Positions 12,901 to 26,458 of a DNA stretch of 64,000 nt are shown one piece after another. The position numbers were made by a program, and so were the translations under genes. This stretch comes from Clitoria ternatea (lineage: Eukaryota; Streptophyta; Magnoliopsida; Fabales; Fabaceae): positions 1,250,001 through 1,314,000 of the forward strand of contig CM075675.1 of assembly GCA_037962975.1 (NCBI GenBank). The letters are read 5' to 3'. A model generated the notes under the pieces. The model saw only the letters and a list, made by a program, of their open reading frames with translations. It was not told where the DNA came from and did no database searches. Numbering within the stretch: position 1 is the first letter of the stretch; every line of letters starts with the position of its first letter.

Positions 12901-15900
12901 AGTATCCCTAAACAGGAGGTTTATTTTATACCTTAGCCCTTCATTGTTATTTAGGCAAAGCTTTAGTACTTTTAGCTGAAAAAGATTTTCCTTGATACTA
13001 TGAGAATAGGAATGGAGATGTGCCAGGGTTGAATTAGACTTTACAAGGATTAAGTTTGCACTTTAGCCTGCTTTTCATATCAATGCCTGAACTTAACCTG
13101 TCTACTTGATATAGACATTTTATAGGGCCTGATATGGGCTTTTTAAAAGTTTGGCATGCCTTAAAGCCTATTTAAAAGCCTACTTTATAGTAAGGCTTGT
13201 TAGGCAGGGTTACAATTTACAAACATACTTCTAAGTATTCTTAGTGCATGTTTGGCGCATGGAATTGAGTATATAATTGGAATTGAGCCTCCAGAATTCC
13301 AATTCTGATGTTTGGAAGCGTTGTTCTTAGAATTGGAATTACAATTCCATAGAATTGGAATATAACTAAATTACCTATTTTCAATTCCTAACTCATGCTC
13401 TCTGAATTACCGATTCGTAACATTATGTTACACTATCGTCGCCGCCATCTCCACCATCATCACCACCTGCTCGTTGCTATCATCACCGCGGCCACCATCG
13501 TCGCTATTGTCGTTGTTGCCACCATTGCTGTCACCACCACCACCCGCTCCCTACTGTCATCGCCATTGTTGCCACCATTATCATCGCTACTGCTGCCACC
13601 ATCCCTTCCACCACACTCGCCGCCACCCTGCCACTGCCATTGCCATCCTTAACGACACCATCTCCATCCCTGCCATTGCCACTGCCACCATTCACACTAC
13701 CACCACCACCACTGTCGTCTCCATCATTAGCTTAGAATTTCCACATTTTTATTTTGAGATTCAAACATAGAATTAACAATTCTATAGTAATTTCAATTCC
13801 ATATGAATTGGAATTGAAATTATAATTCCAAATTTCAATTCCAATTCCAATTCCATATACCAAACGGATCCTTAGATATTATAGCTAACACGTTTAAGCC
13901 TTTAACTAGATTAACAAGTATGTAATTTCAAAGTATTTAGTAAAACTTTAATATATATTATAAATAATTGTAATAATATTTTTGTCATTACATCATTGTA
14001 TTTATCTAAAATAGGCTGGTGTGTTGAGCCTATAAGGCTGTTTTTAGCTTAATAGGGTTTTAAAAAAAGCCTTGGCTTTGTTTAGCTAATAAACTTGGCT
14101 TGGCTTGGGCTTGATGTGAGCTTGGCCATAGGCTTCTAATGAGCGACTTGACCTATTTCCATTCCTATGTGGACTGGAACACAATTTTACTTTCTAAACT
14201 GAATCTCGGCATGTATATTTCCCCCTTGAACATGGATTTTTTACATCTAATATTGCATATGCAGGTTCTCATCTACGATTTACGCTCGTCTCATCCTGTA
14301 CGTATACAGGATCATATGTGAGTTGACATTCTCATTTAAGAAATTTATGCTGGTATTAACGTTATATACTTTTTACATTAATGGCTTTTCTAAAATTTTT
14401 TCAACAGGTATGGCAGTCCAATACTGGATATTAAGTGGCATCGTACGCTTAACTATGAGCATCCAATGTTGATTACCAGTGATAATCATGTTGTTAGGAT
14501 ATGGAATCCTGAAACGGTAGATGAATTCGCTCCTGCTCTCATTTTCTGATTAACATTTCAATTGTTTTCTCCAAATTGATCTGCATACCTTAGGCATGCT
14601 TATTTTCATTCATTAAATTTGTTATGTGTAGTTGGGTCATTGAGTAGCATTTACTTTGGAGAAAGAGTGATCAATGATGATGTATGGCATGCTTGGTTTG
14701 GTTTCAAGAATTTGATTGTGACATGTTGGGACATCTATGACATTTTATAGTTTGGAAATAGTTGTTAAAAGATGTCAGACTGACATGATCTTGAAGTGTT
14801 CTTTTCTGCAAAATTTGCTAAGCTATAATTAGTTACAAAAATACGAATTCCCTTTTGCGAATTGTTAATCTTTTAGGTTTGTAATCATATATAAGTATAT
14901 GACACGTTACCTTCATATTGTGGTCCACTGGTTAGTTATGATTATAGATTTTTTACAGATATAAATTTTTGCAATATCTAACTGAATTGTACATGCGTAC
15001 ATGTTATATTTAGATGAGTTTGGTATGCCTTGTTCCTAAACATTTTAGCTAATAATTGCATTTAGATTGTATGTTCAGCATCATGGGATGTGATAGATTA
15101 TAATCTGTTTCCAGGGAGAAGGCCTGACCAGCATTGAACCGACAACTGGAACAATAAATGATGTGTGCACATTTCCTGGCAGTGGATTGATCTTGCTGGC
15201 CTTGGACTGTAGCCAAATACCTTCTTACTTCATACCATCACTTGGACCTGCTCCCAAGTGGTGTTCTTCCCTAGAAAATTTCACTGTATGTTCTTAATAT
15301 TTTGATTATTAGCTTTTTAGTCTAGTTATCTTTGTTTGTGATGTTAGAAATACTTATTTTTAACAGGAGGAGCTAGACATGGGTGGACAAACTACTATTT
15401 ATGATCATTACAAATTTTTGACAAAGGAGGATCTAGAAAGGTTAAATTTGACCAACCTGATTGGCACCAATCTACTTAGAGCCTACATGCATGGCTTCTT
15501 TATTAATCATGCATTATACAAAAAGGTGGGCTGTTTGGCATATTTTCTTATTTATGTGTATTTCTTGAGCTATTAGAATGCTGGTATATATAGGTTTCCA
15601 GTTTCTTAGCAATTTATCTGGTCAAGTTGGTGAACAAAAAACCATCTAGTTATTAACTATTTTGAACAGAATAACCATTTTGATTGATCAGCATCTTATG
15701 CGTCAACGTCTAAAAACTGGAGCAAACTTCCTGATGTGGATCCTTTTCTTGCCTTTTGCGCTAATTTATTTGTGTAATCCATATCTAATTTTATAGTTTA
15801 AACTGGCTAATTTTCTTCGGAATAATGTGTTTTTTTTATGGGTGAAGTGATGAACATTGGGTGCATCCCTTGGTGTTGGAGAAGTTTCTCCTGGTCTGTC

Positions 15901-18598
15901 TCAGTGTTTATGTTGGAGCAGAAAAAGGGGGCTAAATTGTCTTAGTGTGCAGTTTTTGTATCTGGTTTATTTGGTTGGATGAAAGTGCTCACCTTCAAGT
16001 GTGTCTCTTGGTCCTTAAATTTGATTTTGGATAGGGCTATTTGTGACTTCTATCTGATACTCTACTCATAACTGTTTCAAGGGAGTCTACTCTTTGTTTT
16101 CTTGATTTTCAACTTCTGTATGTTGTATTTTACTTTTTTCTGGTTTGGAGGATATCAGATTGTCTGCATACTTGTATTCTTCCTTGTTTTGCTGTAATTA
16201 TCTTTTTGCCCCTAAAGTATTTTATCTTGATTGATTTAGGTAGTGGTTGTTATCATTTTTATATCGAAGTAATTTTTTTAAAATGTTACTGGAACTAGAC
16301 CCTATTTTGGGTTTTATCATTTGATGTATCAATTTTTCTGTAGGCAAAAGCACTTGTGGATCCTTTTGAATATGAAGCATATATTGAACAGCAGAAGCGA
16401 GAGAAAATGGAAGCTGAACGGGCCTCACGAATCACGGTGACCTGATTCCTTAACTAATTATTTACTTTCCTATTCATATTTTACATAGGTAAGGATGATT
16501 AAACGGTTTAGATTGGAATACTAATCCTTGGCCATGCCTCAATCATTCTCCTTGTAGATTAGGAAAAAGTTACCCAAAGTTAATCGTGCCCTTGCAGCCC
16601 GCCTTCTTGAAAGTGAAGAAGCTGAAAATGAGAAGAGAGAGGCCAGTGATGATGAACCTAAAAAGGCATCCAAGAAAAAGAAAGGGCTTAGCATGGAAGA
16701 TCTTCAAGATGAGCGATTTAAAGCGATGTTTACAAATAAGGTACTATAATCTAAAATTAATAAGTTGTTTTGGTCTTTTTAACGGCTTGGTTTATTATCA
16801 TGCGTGGATTCCGATAAGAACACCGAATACAACATGGATACAACATGGATACCGACACTTCATCATGGCTAACCACTAAAACATAGAACACCGAGACACC
16901 GCATATGTGTATGTTGAGAGAGAAACTCAAGTAAAGAGAAATAGTACATAACAAAAAAATGTAACTTGATGATCAACATTTGTATAAAATATGTGTATTC
17001 ACCTTTTCAAATACAACTTTCAAAATTTTACATTTTTACCAAGATAATAGGCCTTAAAACATGAATGAGAGACATTGTTTATTTTATATTTTGTATTATA
17101 ATTTAATTTAAATTAAATTAAATTTTTAAAAGTTAAAAAATATATTTTTAGTAAGATTATACCTATTGAGGAGTGTTCAATACATCTTGGATAAGATTGT
17201 GTTCATTTCCGACACACTGACACTTCATAGATGAGAGGTCCATACTCCATACTTCATAGTTGGTTTATCCTACCTCATCAGCCCTTTTATTCAGACAAGT
17301 GAAGTTTCAAGATACCTCTCATATCTGGCTACTTCTGAATATTATAACTTCCTACATTTTCAATGGGTTGAATTGGATTCTAATCCCAAACATGTCCTGA
17401 TTAATGATGCATGAAAGATAAGGCTGGGTAAACCTCTAGATTAATCTTTGTCCTTGAGATTGTATGAGTCAGACATTTTAGTTGTTAAGATTTTAAAAAC
17501 CTGAATTTAATTCATGACTTTACAGAACCTAGTCATTTTCTAGTTTATTTTTTACTGTTGTTTTATATAAATAATGAGTGAATTGAATGTTGTCTTATAA
17601 AGTCGGATGCTAAATGGAGATTTTTAAAATCTCAATGACTAAAATACGTTACCCTTGTAATTTCAAGGACTACCGTGAGAGTTTTCTCCCAAATTTACTG
17701 ATATATCATCGTTTACTGAATTTTCCCCTTCTGTTGAGCATCACTTTAACTTTCTTGTGCATGCTCAATGCAAATTCATGTATAGAACTTTTGACCACAA
17801 CAATTTCAAATTCAACAGCAGCATAGAAGTATTTGGAGGCATATGATGAGAAACTGGCAATCCATGTAGCTTGCTTATGACGGTTTCTTTAAATGGGATG
17901 TTTATCTTTTTGACTGTTGTTTCTTCGTATGCAGGATTTTGAAATCAAGGATTCTTCACAAGAATATTTGGCATTACATCCCATGGGTTCTAAGAAGCAA
18001 TCCTCCTTGTTAAAGGAACATTTTGAACCTATAATGTCAGATGATGATCAAGATCAAAGTCTAAGTGATTCTGATGCATCAACATCATCAAAAGATGAAC
18101 CTGCAAATAAAATTAAAGAGAAAACCCGAGTTCCAAGGTGAAAATCTGTTACCAGTTTTTTGCAAGGTTTCTTCCCTTTATGCATGCAGAAATGAGCTGA
18201 TCCATTAGGATTTATAATTACTGAAGCATTTTCACACAATATGCAGAATGTTTGAAATTAAGAACGAGCAGCATGCAGAGGCATTCTGGAGCCAGAAATC
18301 ACTTGCAGGGGAGGAAGCGCTTCCTCTGGGAGATAGAGTGGCTGCTCTCAAAAATGACCAACGATCTTCTCATGCTCCAGGCAGTGTTAAGCAAGGTCCA
18401 GGAGGATCACGGGAGATCACTTTCACCACAAGAAAGTCAGCCAAGTACAAGGAAGACGAGGAAGATGAAGAAGTGCAACACCGAAAGAAGAGGGGAGTTC
18501 AATCCTTGGGGCTTAAGCCACACAAACCAGTGTTTCGTGGTCAAGGGAGAGGGAGAGGGAGAGGGAGACGTGGGAATGGTAGAAGAGGACGTCGATAA
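9936..18598 (+). CDS. NOL10: Nucleolar protein 10 homologue (NOL10/Enp2), WD40 and NUC153
   Basis: Sixteen exons: 9936-10068, 10139-10237, 10344-10435, 11062-11162, 11254-11344, 11467-11525, 11660-11780, 12074-12142, 14265-14317, 14408-14516, 15115-15285, 15367-15525, 16344-16436, 16558-16740, 17935-18137, 18247-18598. All introns are GT-AG and phases join without a stop, giving 695 aa, close to family length. The N-terminal half is a WD40 propeller (words such as GIYPPQVKVYE and MLITSDNHVVRIWNP). The NUC153 motif (DERFKAMFTNKDFEI) spans the exon 14/15 junction, and a basic, Gly/Arg-rich tail follows. Yeast Enp2 and human NOL10 act in nucleolar small-subunit rRNA processing; the Arabidopsis counterpart is, from memory, EDA7. 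The start is the first ATG in frame with the conserved KSTSINGVK segment. Intron 8 (2.1 kb) carries nested MITE-like elements. Confidence 0.95.
13244..13871. mobile_element. Inner Tourist-like MITE, 628 bp, TTA duplication
   Basis: The element is flanked by TTA at 13241-13243 and 13872-13874. Its ends read GTGCATGTTTGG and CCAAACGGATCC; the GTTTGG end and the 3-bp TTA duplication fit PIF/Harbinger Tourist-type MITEs. Subterminal regions hold inverted GGAATTGGAATT words. The centre (13436-13720) is a CCA/GCC/TCA trinucleotide-rich tract, which yields spurious His- and Pro-rich open frames. There is no transposase, so it is non-autonomous. Confidence 0.65.
13436..13720. repeat. CCA/GCC trinucleotide-rich tract in MITE
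   Basis: A degenerate CCA, CCG and CAT trinucleotide-rich tract is much more GC-rich than its surroundings. It occupies the middle of the inner MITE. Open frames over it are compositional and do not belong to NOL10. Confidence 0.7.
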
Positions 18599-19847
18599 TT
18601 GGCCTTTTCCGTGAAGTAAATGGCATTTGATTCTTGCTTAGTCTTTATGACTCAGGTTTCTCTCCATTTACAGCACCCTGGTCTAAGGCGCACACAGGTT
18701 GGCATGGTTGCATAGCCACATGATCTCCCATGCATCATATGTAGCTTAGCATCTTAACCTCACTCCTCAATTTTTGATGCTGTACTAGATAAACCATTTT
18801 TTTTATATAAAAAACTACCTTTGTTTTGTTACCCATGTTCGTGTTTTGCTTTGTTTTTTTGTTTTCAAAAACCAAGGAATGCTATTTTTGTGTTAAGTTT
18901 TTTTAGTAGGTAAGTGTTAATTTATTAAACTTTTTTTTGGTTAGAAGTGCTAGTTGGGAAGATTCAAACCCAGAACTTTTCCCCTTTCCATTTCCTTTCA
19001 CCTTTCCCCAGCTAATTTGTTGCTAAGTAGCATGAAGTCCCAAATTTGTGCTAACTAATCCCACTCATTCAAGCTGAATTACGTATGGCTATTGACCGTT
19101 ATGACACTTAGAAATGATTAATTGAATCACTTACGATATGTTGGAGAGCTTGGACGCTGAAGTAAAAAACAGGAGGAAAGGAGAAAGAGGAAGAAAATTT
19201 TGTAAATTATATTGCAAAAAGTTTTGCTCAGTCTCAAACACAGAAGATAGACATTTTCTGTCTTTACTTGCTCTCAAACATACCTTTATTCTTAAAAATT
19301 GATTCTTAAATATTGATTCTGATACTTCTCTCTCTTTTTTTTTATTTTATCCTTATTTACAGAAAAATATATATGGAACGGACATTTCAACCATAAATTT
19401 TACATTGAAATATATTTGATTGTAAAATTTAATTAGCTCTAATCAATTTAGCACTTAACCATTCTTGCAATTAATAAAATTATGTTCAACTTGTCAATTC
19501 CAAACAAATTTAGAATTCAATGCCTTTTTTGTTTTATAAAAAAATATAGAAAAACTTTAATTGAGAGAATTAAAAAATGAAATAATATTATTTTTTCATG
19601 TTTAGTACTGTTATCATGTAATGGTGGAAAAGAAAATTGTAATATACTTAAAATTAAATATAGACATTTCTATATTAAAAGAGATTTTGAATTTATTTTT
19701 TAAACAATTATTCTTTAAAAATAAAATGTTTTTTCTTAAAAAAGAAACACACATCAATATATCATGCATGCTGTGAAGAGCAACATGATTGTCATCAACT
19801 AAATAGCAGCACATCCTAACTATCTGTGGTGCCAGAGTACATCTATT

Positions 19848-19868
19848 ATATATATATATATATATATA
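19848..19868. repeat. (TA)n microsatellite
   Basis: A run of about ten TA dinucleotides in the intergenic region downstream of NOL10. Confidence 0.85.
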
Positions 19869-20694
19869 AAAATCTTCTTAACCAGGACCTTAATTACATT
19901 GTTTAAAAGTTCTTTTATCAAAAATTATAAAAAAATTATTTAGAAATTAAGGTGAATGATTAGCCAATACTTTTGAAGGTATTATTATAATGAATAAAAA
20001 ATTCTGTTCAGTAGTTTCTGTATATACGAGCATTTGTCTGCTGTCAGAAACTAATTGGATCCTTGGTAATTTTAAGCACTAGATTCAACAGTTTCGTCAT
20101 TCCCATATAACTGACTGAGAGTAACATGGGTTTCTTGTCAGTCATGTGCTTCATCCATTCTCTGTCTTTATATTTTGTGACAGAGTCACAGTCACAGAGG
20201 TCTATTATTCATACAACAATGTTATAAAAACAAAATGTATAACATTAATTTCCTTTCTATTTCTTTTCATCGCATCTCATATGAGTTTTTTCTCTCTTCT
20301 TCTTTCCATCTCTTTCATCACACAATATATACAACATATTGTGTGGATACAGTTTCTCTTGGGGACAACCGTCCAAGATTTATATATCTTATAAGTTGTT
20401 GCAAAATCCAAAAGGCAATTGAGGAAAGTTATTTGACCCGGATGAAAAAGATTAAAGAAGAAACTTTTTATGCATGTCAATGCTAATATCATACCTTAGA
20501 AGTACCATATTGTCTGTCTATAATATTTCGTATGGTTTAAATATTTACAACTCATTCTAACTATTATTAATTGATTTTGAAATAAAACTTTTGACATAAA
20601 TTGGGAGATACTATATCACTATAATAATAAAATATAAAAAACTGATTTTTTACTTTTTCTAACGTGTGACACAAATAATTTTGTGTTGTATCAC

Positions 20695-20703
<9 letters not shown>

Positions 20704-20748
<45 letters not shown>
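20704..20748. repeat. (TA)n microsatellite
   Basis: About 22 uninterrupted TA dinucleotides; a second shorter TA run follows near 20781-20790. Confidence 0.95.
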
Positions 20749-20750
<2 letters not shown>

Positions 20751-23700
20751 GTGAAATTTCTATGATATTTTTCATACTGTCTATATATATATGTTGACAG
20801 TAACAAAATAGTAGCGTAACTCCGTGTGTGTATATTTAACTTTTTACACAGTCGGTTTTTGTTGACAGTGCAATTTCTACGATATTTTTATACTGTATAT
20901 GTGTCTATAAAAAACCATGCATTACATGTTGGTGCTTTATGGCGTAACTGTGTTCTCCCAGCTTTCATATTAACACTAGATGAGCCAGCAGGGTTAACAT
21001 TTTGATCCATAAAAGCAGAGGGGAAATTGGATATAGGTATACAGTTACTAAAATTATCCTAAAAGCCAATTCAATTGATATTTAAGGTTGATATAAGTAT
21101 TAGGTCTATGGTTCGAATCGTAATCACGAGACTCATTTTACCTCTCTTTTACCATTATTTTAATATGTATAAAAAAAGAGAATAATTCACAATTATAAAA
21201 CTGTTTTTCAAAATAATCATCACTGGACATGCATATCAAATTTAACTCCTAAAATGCAAGAATCCATTGTAGAAAAGCACAATATTGATTATTGATCAAG
21301 AAATTAATAATTAATAATTTTGATCAAATACATGTAGATGTAAAAAAAGTTATAAATCTCAACCAATAAAATACGTCAGAGTTTAGAGGAGTCTTTTTCC
21401 ATGAATACATATACATCAAAGATCCTTTACAATTCATCATCAAATAGCTGTTAATGGAAGTTAGACCGGCAGTTAAAAGATGCATGTTACACAAAACAGT
21501 GTCAAAACTCTTTTGATTGGAGATCCTGTTTTATTGTAAGTTTAAGTTACTCAATTAGGATTGGTCAAAAATAAATTTTTAATTTATTAATTAAATAAAA
21601 TTTGAAAATATATCAAATTAACATATGACAGATTAGATAACATTGTTGGTCAAATATTAAACATGTTCTCATATCTACATTACTAAATAGACACATACAC
21701 TCTTACAAGATCAAAAGAGGGGAAAAGTCATTCTATGGCTAGAGAAGTAAGACTGTATTCTATGATCATCTCTACATTCTCTAAAATAGAACCCTATGCT
21801 TTAATTAAAGAACATGCTATTTTGCAGATAAGCCCATTGATGAGAGGAGGAAAAGAAAAGAAAAAACTTTGAAATGAATTATTCTATACAATTTATGTGA
21901 AACTTTTTGTGTGTAAAAGCTTACTTCCAAAAAGGAGGGTACCAAAGTAGTTGTGCATCTATACTAACCTTAGAACTCAATTTAATGCTGGCACAATTGA
22001 CAGTTATGTGAAGGCTAGGGTGGTGAATAATTATTAGATCCCAGAAAAGGTTCTATAATGTGAAATGTATGTACATCACTTCTGTTGATGAAGAATCCTT
22101 CCAAATGTGAAGAAACCTATAGGCTACAGCCATAGACTAAAGTAGAACAAAGATGGTCAGGCTGTACATGATATGGAAAATGTGCCACATCTATTGCTGC
22201 TAGGCTTGGTATTGTCATATTGGTGTGGTTGGTGCACACCCCAAGTTAGACATTGATAATTGACATTGACATGACCATTCTTAACTAACTAAGGTTGTTT
22301 GGGCAGTCCCAATTCTATACCATATTATTGCACTTAAACTTGGAATGATTAGGATTTAGTTATGCAATTAATAATAACAAAGCAGAATTAAGAGTCTATT
22401 TAGTATTTAGTTGAAAATATAAAGTTATAAAAATAGAAAAGTGTAATGATTAATATTAATATTTACACTATTTAAAATAGTTAAAATTTTGTTGAGTTAA
22501 CAATTTTTTTATTAGTCAAACATCGTTAGACCAATCAAACAATCCTTAAACCTTATGTCATTAGAATCTTTCCAATTGTGATGTCTAAATGAGTGGCTCA
22601 ATATTTAAAAATCTAATTCTTACCTGAATCATATATTGTAGTAAAGTGCATGTTCATCTAAATTTTATATTAAATTACATAAAGAAAAAGATAAAAATCA
22701 CTATAAATATAAATATGAAGAGTTGATTTGTTAGTATTTTCACTACGTAACATAGTGCGGTATTTTGAGTGTTTCTGATGCTTAGAGTAATTGTGTGTTA
22801 GAATTAGAAGAGAGTTGCTTTGGTGTTTTGAGTTCCATTTCAAGTTAAAATTATATATGTTATTTAATAAAGTAATATAAATATAAAAGTATTAGTTGAG
22901 TTTGTTCCATTTTCATAGTTAGATCCAAAATCTAAATACCAACTACACAAATATATCTTTTTTGTATTTTTCTTTTAATTAGTTTTCAATTTTTTTAAAT
23001 TAGATAAACGATTTTATTCAGTACAAATCAGATGATATTTCTATTTTATAAAAAAGTAAAAAAGAGACTTTCAACAAATAGTAAAAAACATACTTAATTT
23101 TTTTTTCTTTCTCTGTATATCTTATAAAAAAAGTTACTTCTTTTTTATTATTTTCTTTCTATATGTTCTTTTTGTTTATTTTATTTTTAAAAATTTTCTT
23201 TTGTAGCCCAAATAGAAGTACCTAAGTTGCTATCAACCACACCTTGTTTTTTCTTTCTTCCATACTTGTAGTTCAACAACTTGTGATAATAATTTGATGA
23301 AAAATTATTAAAAGAAGAAGAAGAAGAAATTGAAGCTTCAAATAAATAATAATAATAAAATGGTGGGGAAAGTGTATAGTACCTATAGAGAGGCTAAGAG
23401 GGACAGAGGACCCTAAATGAATGTCATTATCAAACTTAGCAGAGGCTTTGCGTGATTGTTTTATGTCATTTCCTACGCTTCAATAAAGACTTTACCCATT
23501 TTGTCTTTGTGTGATTAAGAAGAAAATGGTATGTTCAATTCTATCTTTGATTTCTATAATATTTATATTTATATCATAAAGGGCTCTGAATTTGACACTT
23601 GTATATCTAGTAACATTCTATATAGTATAAAATAAAAAGGCTACAATTATTTATTGTGTTGTGAGCAATAATTTAGTAATTTACCACTAAATAATTCTCC

Positions 23701-25491
23701 TAACATGGGTCGACTCCTACTTTTCATGTAAGAGCAATCATATTGACTCTGAAAATAGACACCTATTATCTATATTATTATTCACACAATCTGTTAACTA
23801 CATGATTACTCTTTTTCTCCCATACTTCACTCTTTCTTTCAAATATTATCTTTTAGATATATTCATGTTCAAATTTAGAATATTTAGGAACCCTTTGCTT
23901 TTGTAAACAGAGATGTTCGTAATTGGTTTAGTTTGATTTTTGAATAAAATATTATTTGGTTCGATCAAAATATTGTTTAAATTGGATTAGTTTGTTAGGT
24001 TTTATATTAATTATATTTTTTTAAAAATATAATACATAAAATTCCAAATCAACTAAATTAAAAATATTTACTTTAAAAATAAAATTATCATTTTAAAAAA
24101 TTTCAACATAATCAAAAGAGCATTAATCACTGCGTAGAATCTTTTAAGTTTCATTCTAAGTTTAAGTCATTAAGTAAATTTAGTAAAGTAACATAAATAT
24201 ATGAGTAATATATTGATGATCGATGTTTAGTTGAGTTCGATTTAGTTTTTAAAGTAGATCCAAAATTCAATCCGGAGCACACGTAATACATTTTTTTTGT
24301 GGTTTCAATTTGATCAAGTTTTTATTATTTTAGATAAATTAACCGGTTTTATTTAATCTGAATCAGATAATGAATACACAAACATGAGAGCGAATCAATG
24401 TATAGTTTAACATCGTAAGCTAAATTTTATGGGTATGGGTAGTCTATATTAATTAGTAATAAAAAAGGGTTAAAATGATTAATTAATTAAGAATAAGTGT
24501 AAAATTACTTATTTGCCCTTAATGAAATACTTTCTTCAATTTTCAATTCTCACTCTCTTCCTCTCGTGCTTGAGTATGCAAAAAATAGAGAAAAGAAATT
24601 GGTGCATTGCTTTTCTTCTCTCTACGGCTTCAAACTCCTCTTCATCCATCTTCTTCTTCCAAATTCTTTCAAGCTAAGGCAAGATTTCAAGTTCCTCTTC
24701 CTCTATTGTGAGCATGGTAGCCATTACAAGGCTAGGGTTTCTTCAATTCAAATTGCATGGTAAGCTCCATAACCCCACTCTTGGTTTTGTGAAATTCTCA
24801 AACCCACCCCCTAATTCCTTTGAATTCGTGCCATTGAAGGTTGTAGGAGCTGTTTTTATGTTGTGGAAAGCGTTGGGTGTGGAAGAATCCTTGACTTCAT
24901 TTTGTTTCGGTAAGCTCCGATGGAACCCATTGCTTCTAGCTTTACAAATTCGTGAATTTGGGTATTTATAATGTTGTTCCTATGAATTTTGGGAGTTTAT
25001 AAGTTGATTTTAATTTATGGGCACTTTGTGCTTTTCTTTCGCTTCGGAAGTAATTCGATGTTAGGTGTTGTAGGGAGCAAGTATTGGATATCGTCGGCAC
25101 ATTCCTGTAAGTTATAAATTATCAAATAAGTGTTAATTAATAAGTTGTGGCGTCAAAATGCGAATTTAATAGCTTACGAGTTATTAAATGTTGTGTTAAT
25201 GATTTTTAGGAAGTTTTGAGTTTATCTGTTGGTGACCAGTGAGTGTCGGAAAGCTTTGAGAGCTTCTGGGATTATTAATTCCAGGTAGGGGGAGTAATTA
25301 TATTTTAAATGTATGGTTTATGGACGGGTTAAGGTATATTTGTATGTTTATGAGTTATAGAGTTTGTGATTCACGATGAATAGTTGTGAAATATGATGAT
25401 TTGAATTATTTAATTTATGATATGTTGGCAATATATACCCCTTTGGTGTGATGTTTGACAAATATTGTTTATTATGGTAGATTCCGTCCAT

Positions 25492-25630
25492 GGTATTATT
25501 ATTAAATTGCATGGGATGCAATAAAGTGATTGAATTGATGTTATTATATTGCATGAGATGTAATGAATTGATTGAAGTAATGTTATTCTATTGCATGGGA
25601 TACAAGGAAATGATTGGACGCATGATATTG
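25492..25630. repeat. Three tandem copies of a 42-bp unit
   Basis: The word TTGCATGRGATRYAA recurs at 25507, 25549 and 25591, an exact 42-bp spacing. Because 42 is divisible by three, several frames stay open on both strands and show a 14-residue periodicity. These open frames are not evidence for a gene. Confidence 0.75.
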
Positions 25631-26458
25631 TATAACATGATATGCTCACTAATGATGAATAAATGTGAAACGAGATTTCTATGTTAGTGGTTTCGAGGAT
25701 TCTACAAAAGACCTTGGGTGGGACTTAAGGCTAGCCCGCAACATTGCCGTTGTCGTTAAGAGTGATTGTGTTGCATGAGAGGGCAAACGGTTTGGTACCT
25801 GTAAAACGGCTGGATCAGCTAAGAGCTGAGATTAATTAAAATATGGCTGAGAGCCTTTATGTTGCAACGATATAATATTCCATATGTTTATTCAGATCTG
25901 CTTGAATGTGTGCATTAACATGTAGTTAAGAATGTTATATAGCTTGAGATAGCCTATGAATTTGATTGATATTAAGAGTATCTGATGGAATGTGATTATG
26001 TTGATTGGCAGAGCCATATGATTTAAATTGTGATATATTGATGTATGATATAGAATTGGATAGGTTAAATTCAATTCAGTAACTGTCGTTTAACATATAA
26101 TGTGTTCACCCCTATTATATGGTTATTTTTTAGTGGGATTGGATCACGATGGCAATTGGTGAGATGTCACCATACTTGTGCAGAGGCATTATATATGTGT
26201 GTACAGGCTTTGTATAGCTTTTGGTGATGTATCCTTGACCAGCTCTTTATATATAGTTATTTTGATAATGTATATATCCTGTGTAGTGGATTTAGGTAGC
26301 TGATGACTTCACTGGAAGTTTATATTGCATTTTAAACATATGGATTCCATGTACATGATGATTTTGTGATGATATTTTGATATATTGATGTGGTTGACCA
26401 TGGATGGTCCTCTATTATTGCATGTGATGCATTATGTCCAAGACATATAATTTGGAGC

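Larger units (their letters stand above)
13006..14168. mobile_element. Outer MITE-like element in NOL10 intron 8 (interrupted)
   Basis: The left end ATAGGAATGGAGATG (from 13006) is inverted at the right end, ATTTCCATTCCTAT (to 14168), giving imperfect terminal inverted repeats. Just inside, both flanks carry related AGGCCT/AAGCCT-rich words. The second element (13244-13871) is inserted in it; without that insert it is about 0.53 kb. No clear target duplication is seen, so the family is not assigned. Confidence 0.5.
18599..24480. other. AT-rich intergenic region, no gene recognised
   Basis: The first part holds the 3' flank of NOL10. The rest has only short compositional open frames. Segments near 22840-23040 and 24190-24380 share words (TAGATCCAAAAT, and TAGATAAA followed by a GGTTTTATT-like stretch and a CAGATRATR stretch), so they appear to be two diverged copies of one dispersed repeat. 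A box-B-like GGTTCGAATCG occurs at 21110-21120 without a full tRNA fold. Nothing else could be supported. Confidence 0.5.

Noticed and set aside
13395..13770. His- and Pro-rich frames that look like a low-complexity protein
   Set aside because: They lie in the trinucleotide-rich core of the inner MITE within a NOL10 intron.
20146..20492. Short frames with hydrophobic stretches downstream of NOL10
   Set aside because: AT-rich composition, overlapping on both strands, no domain or splice context.
21080..21150. Possible tRNA gene (GGTTCGAATCG)
   Set aside because: Only a T-arm-like word is present; no cloverleaf or acceptor stem can be formed.
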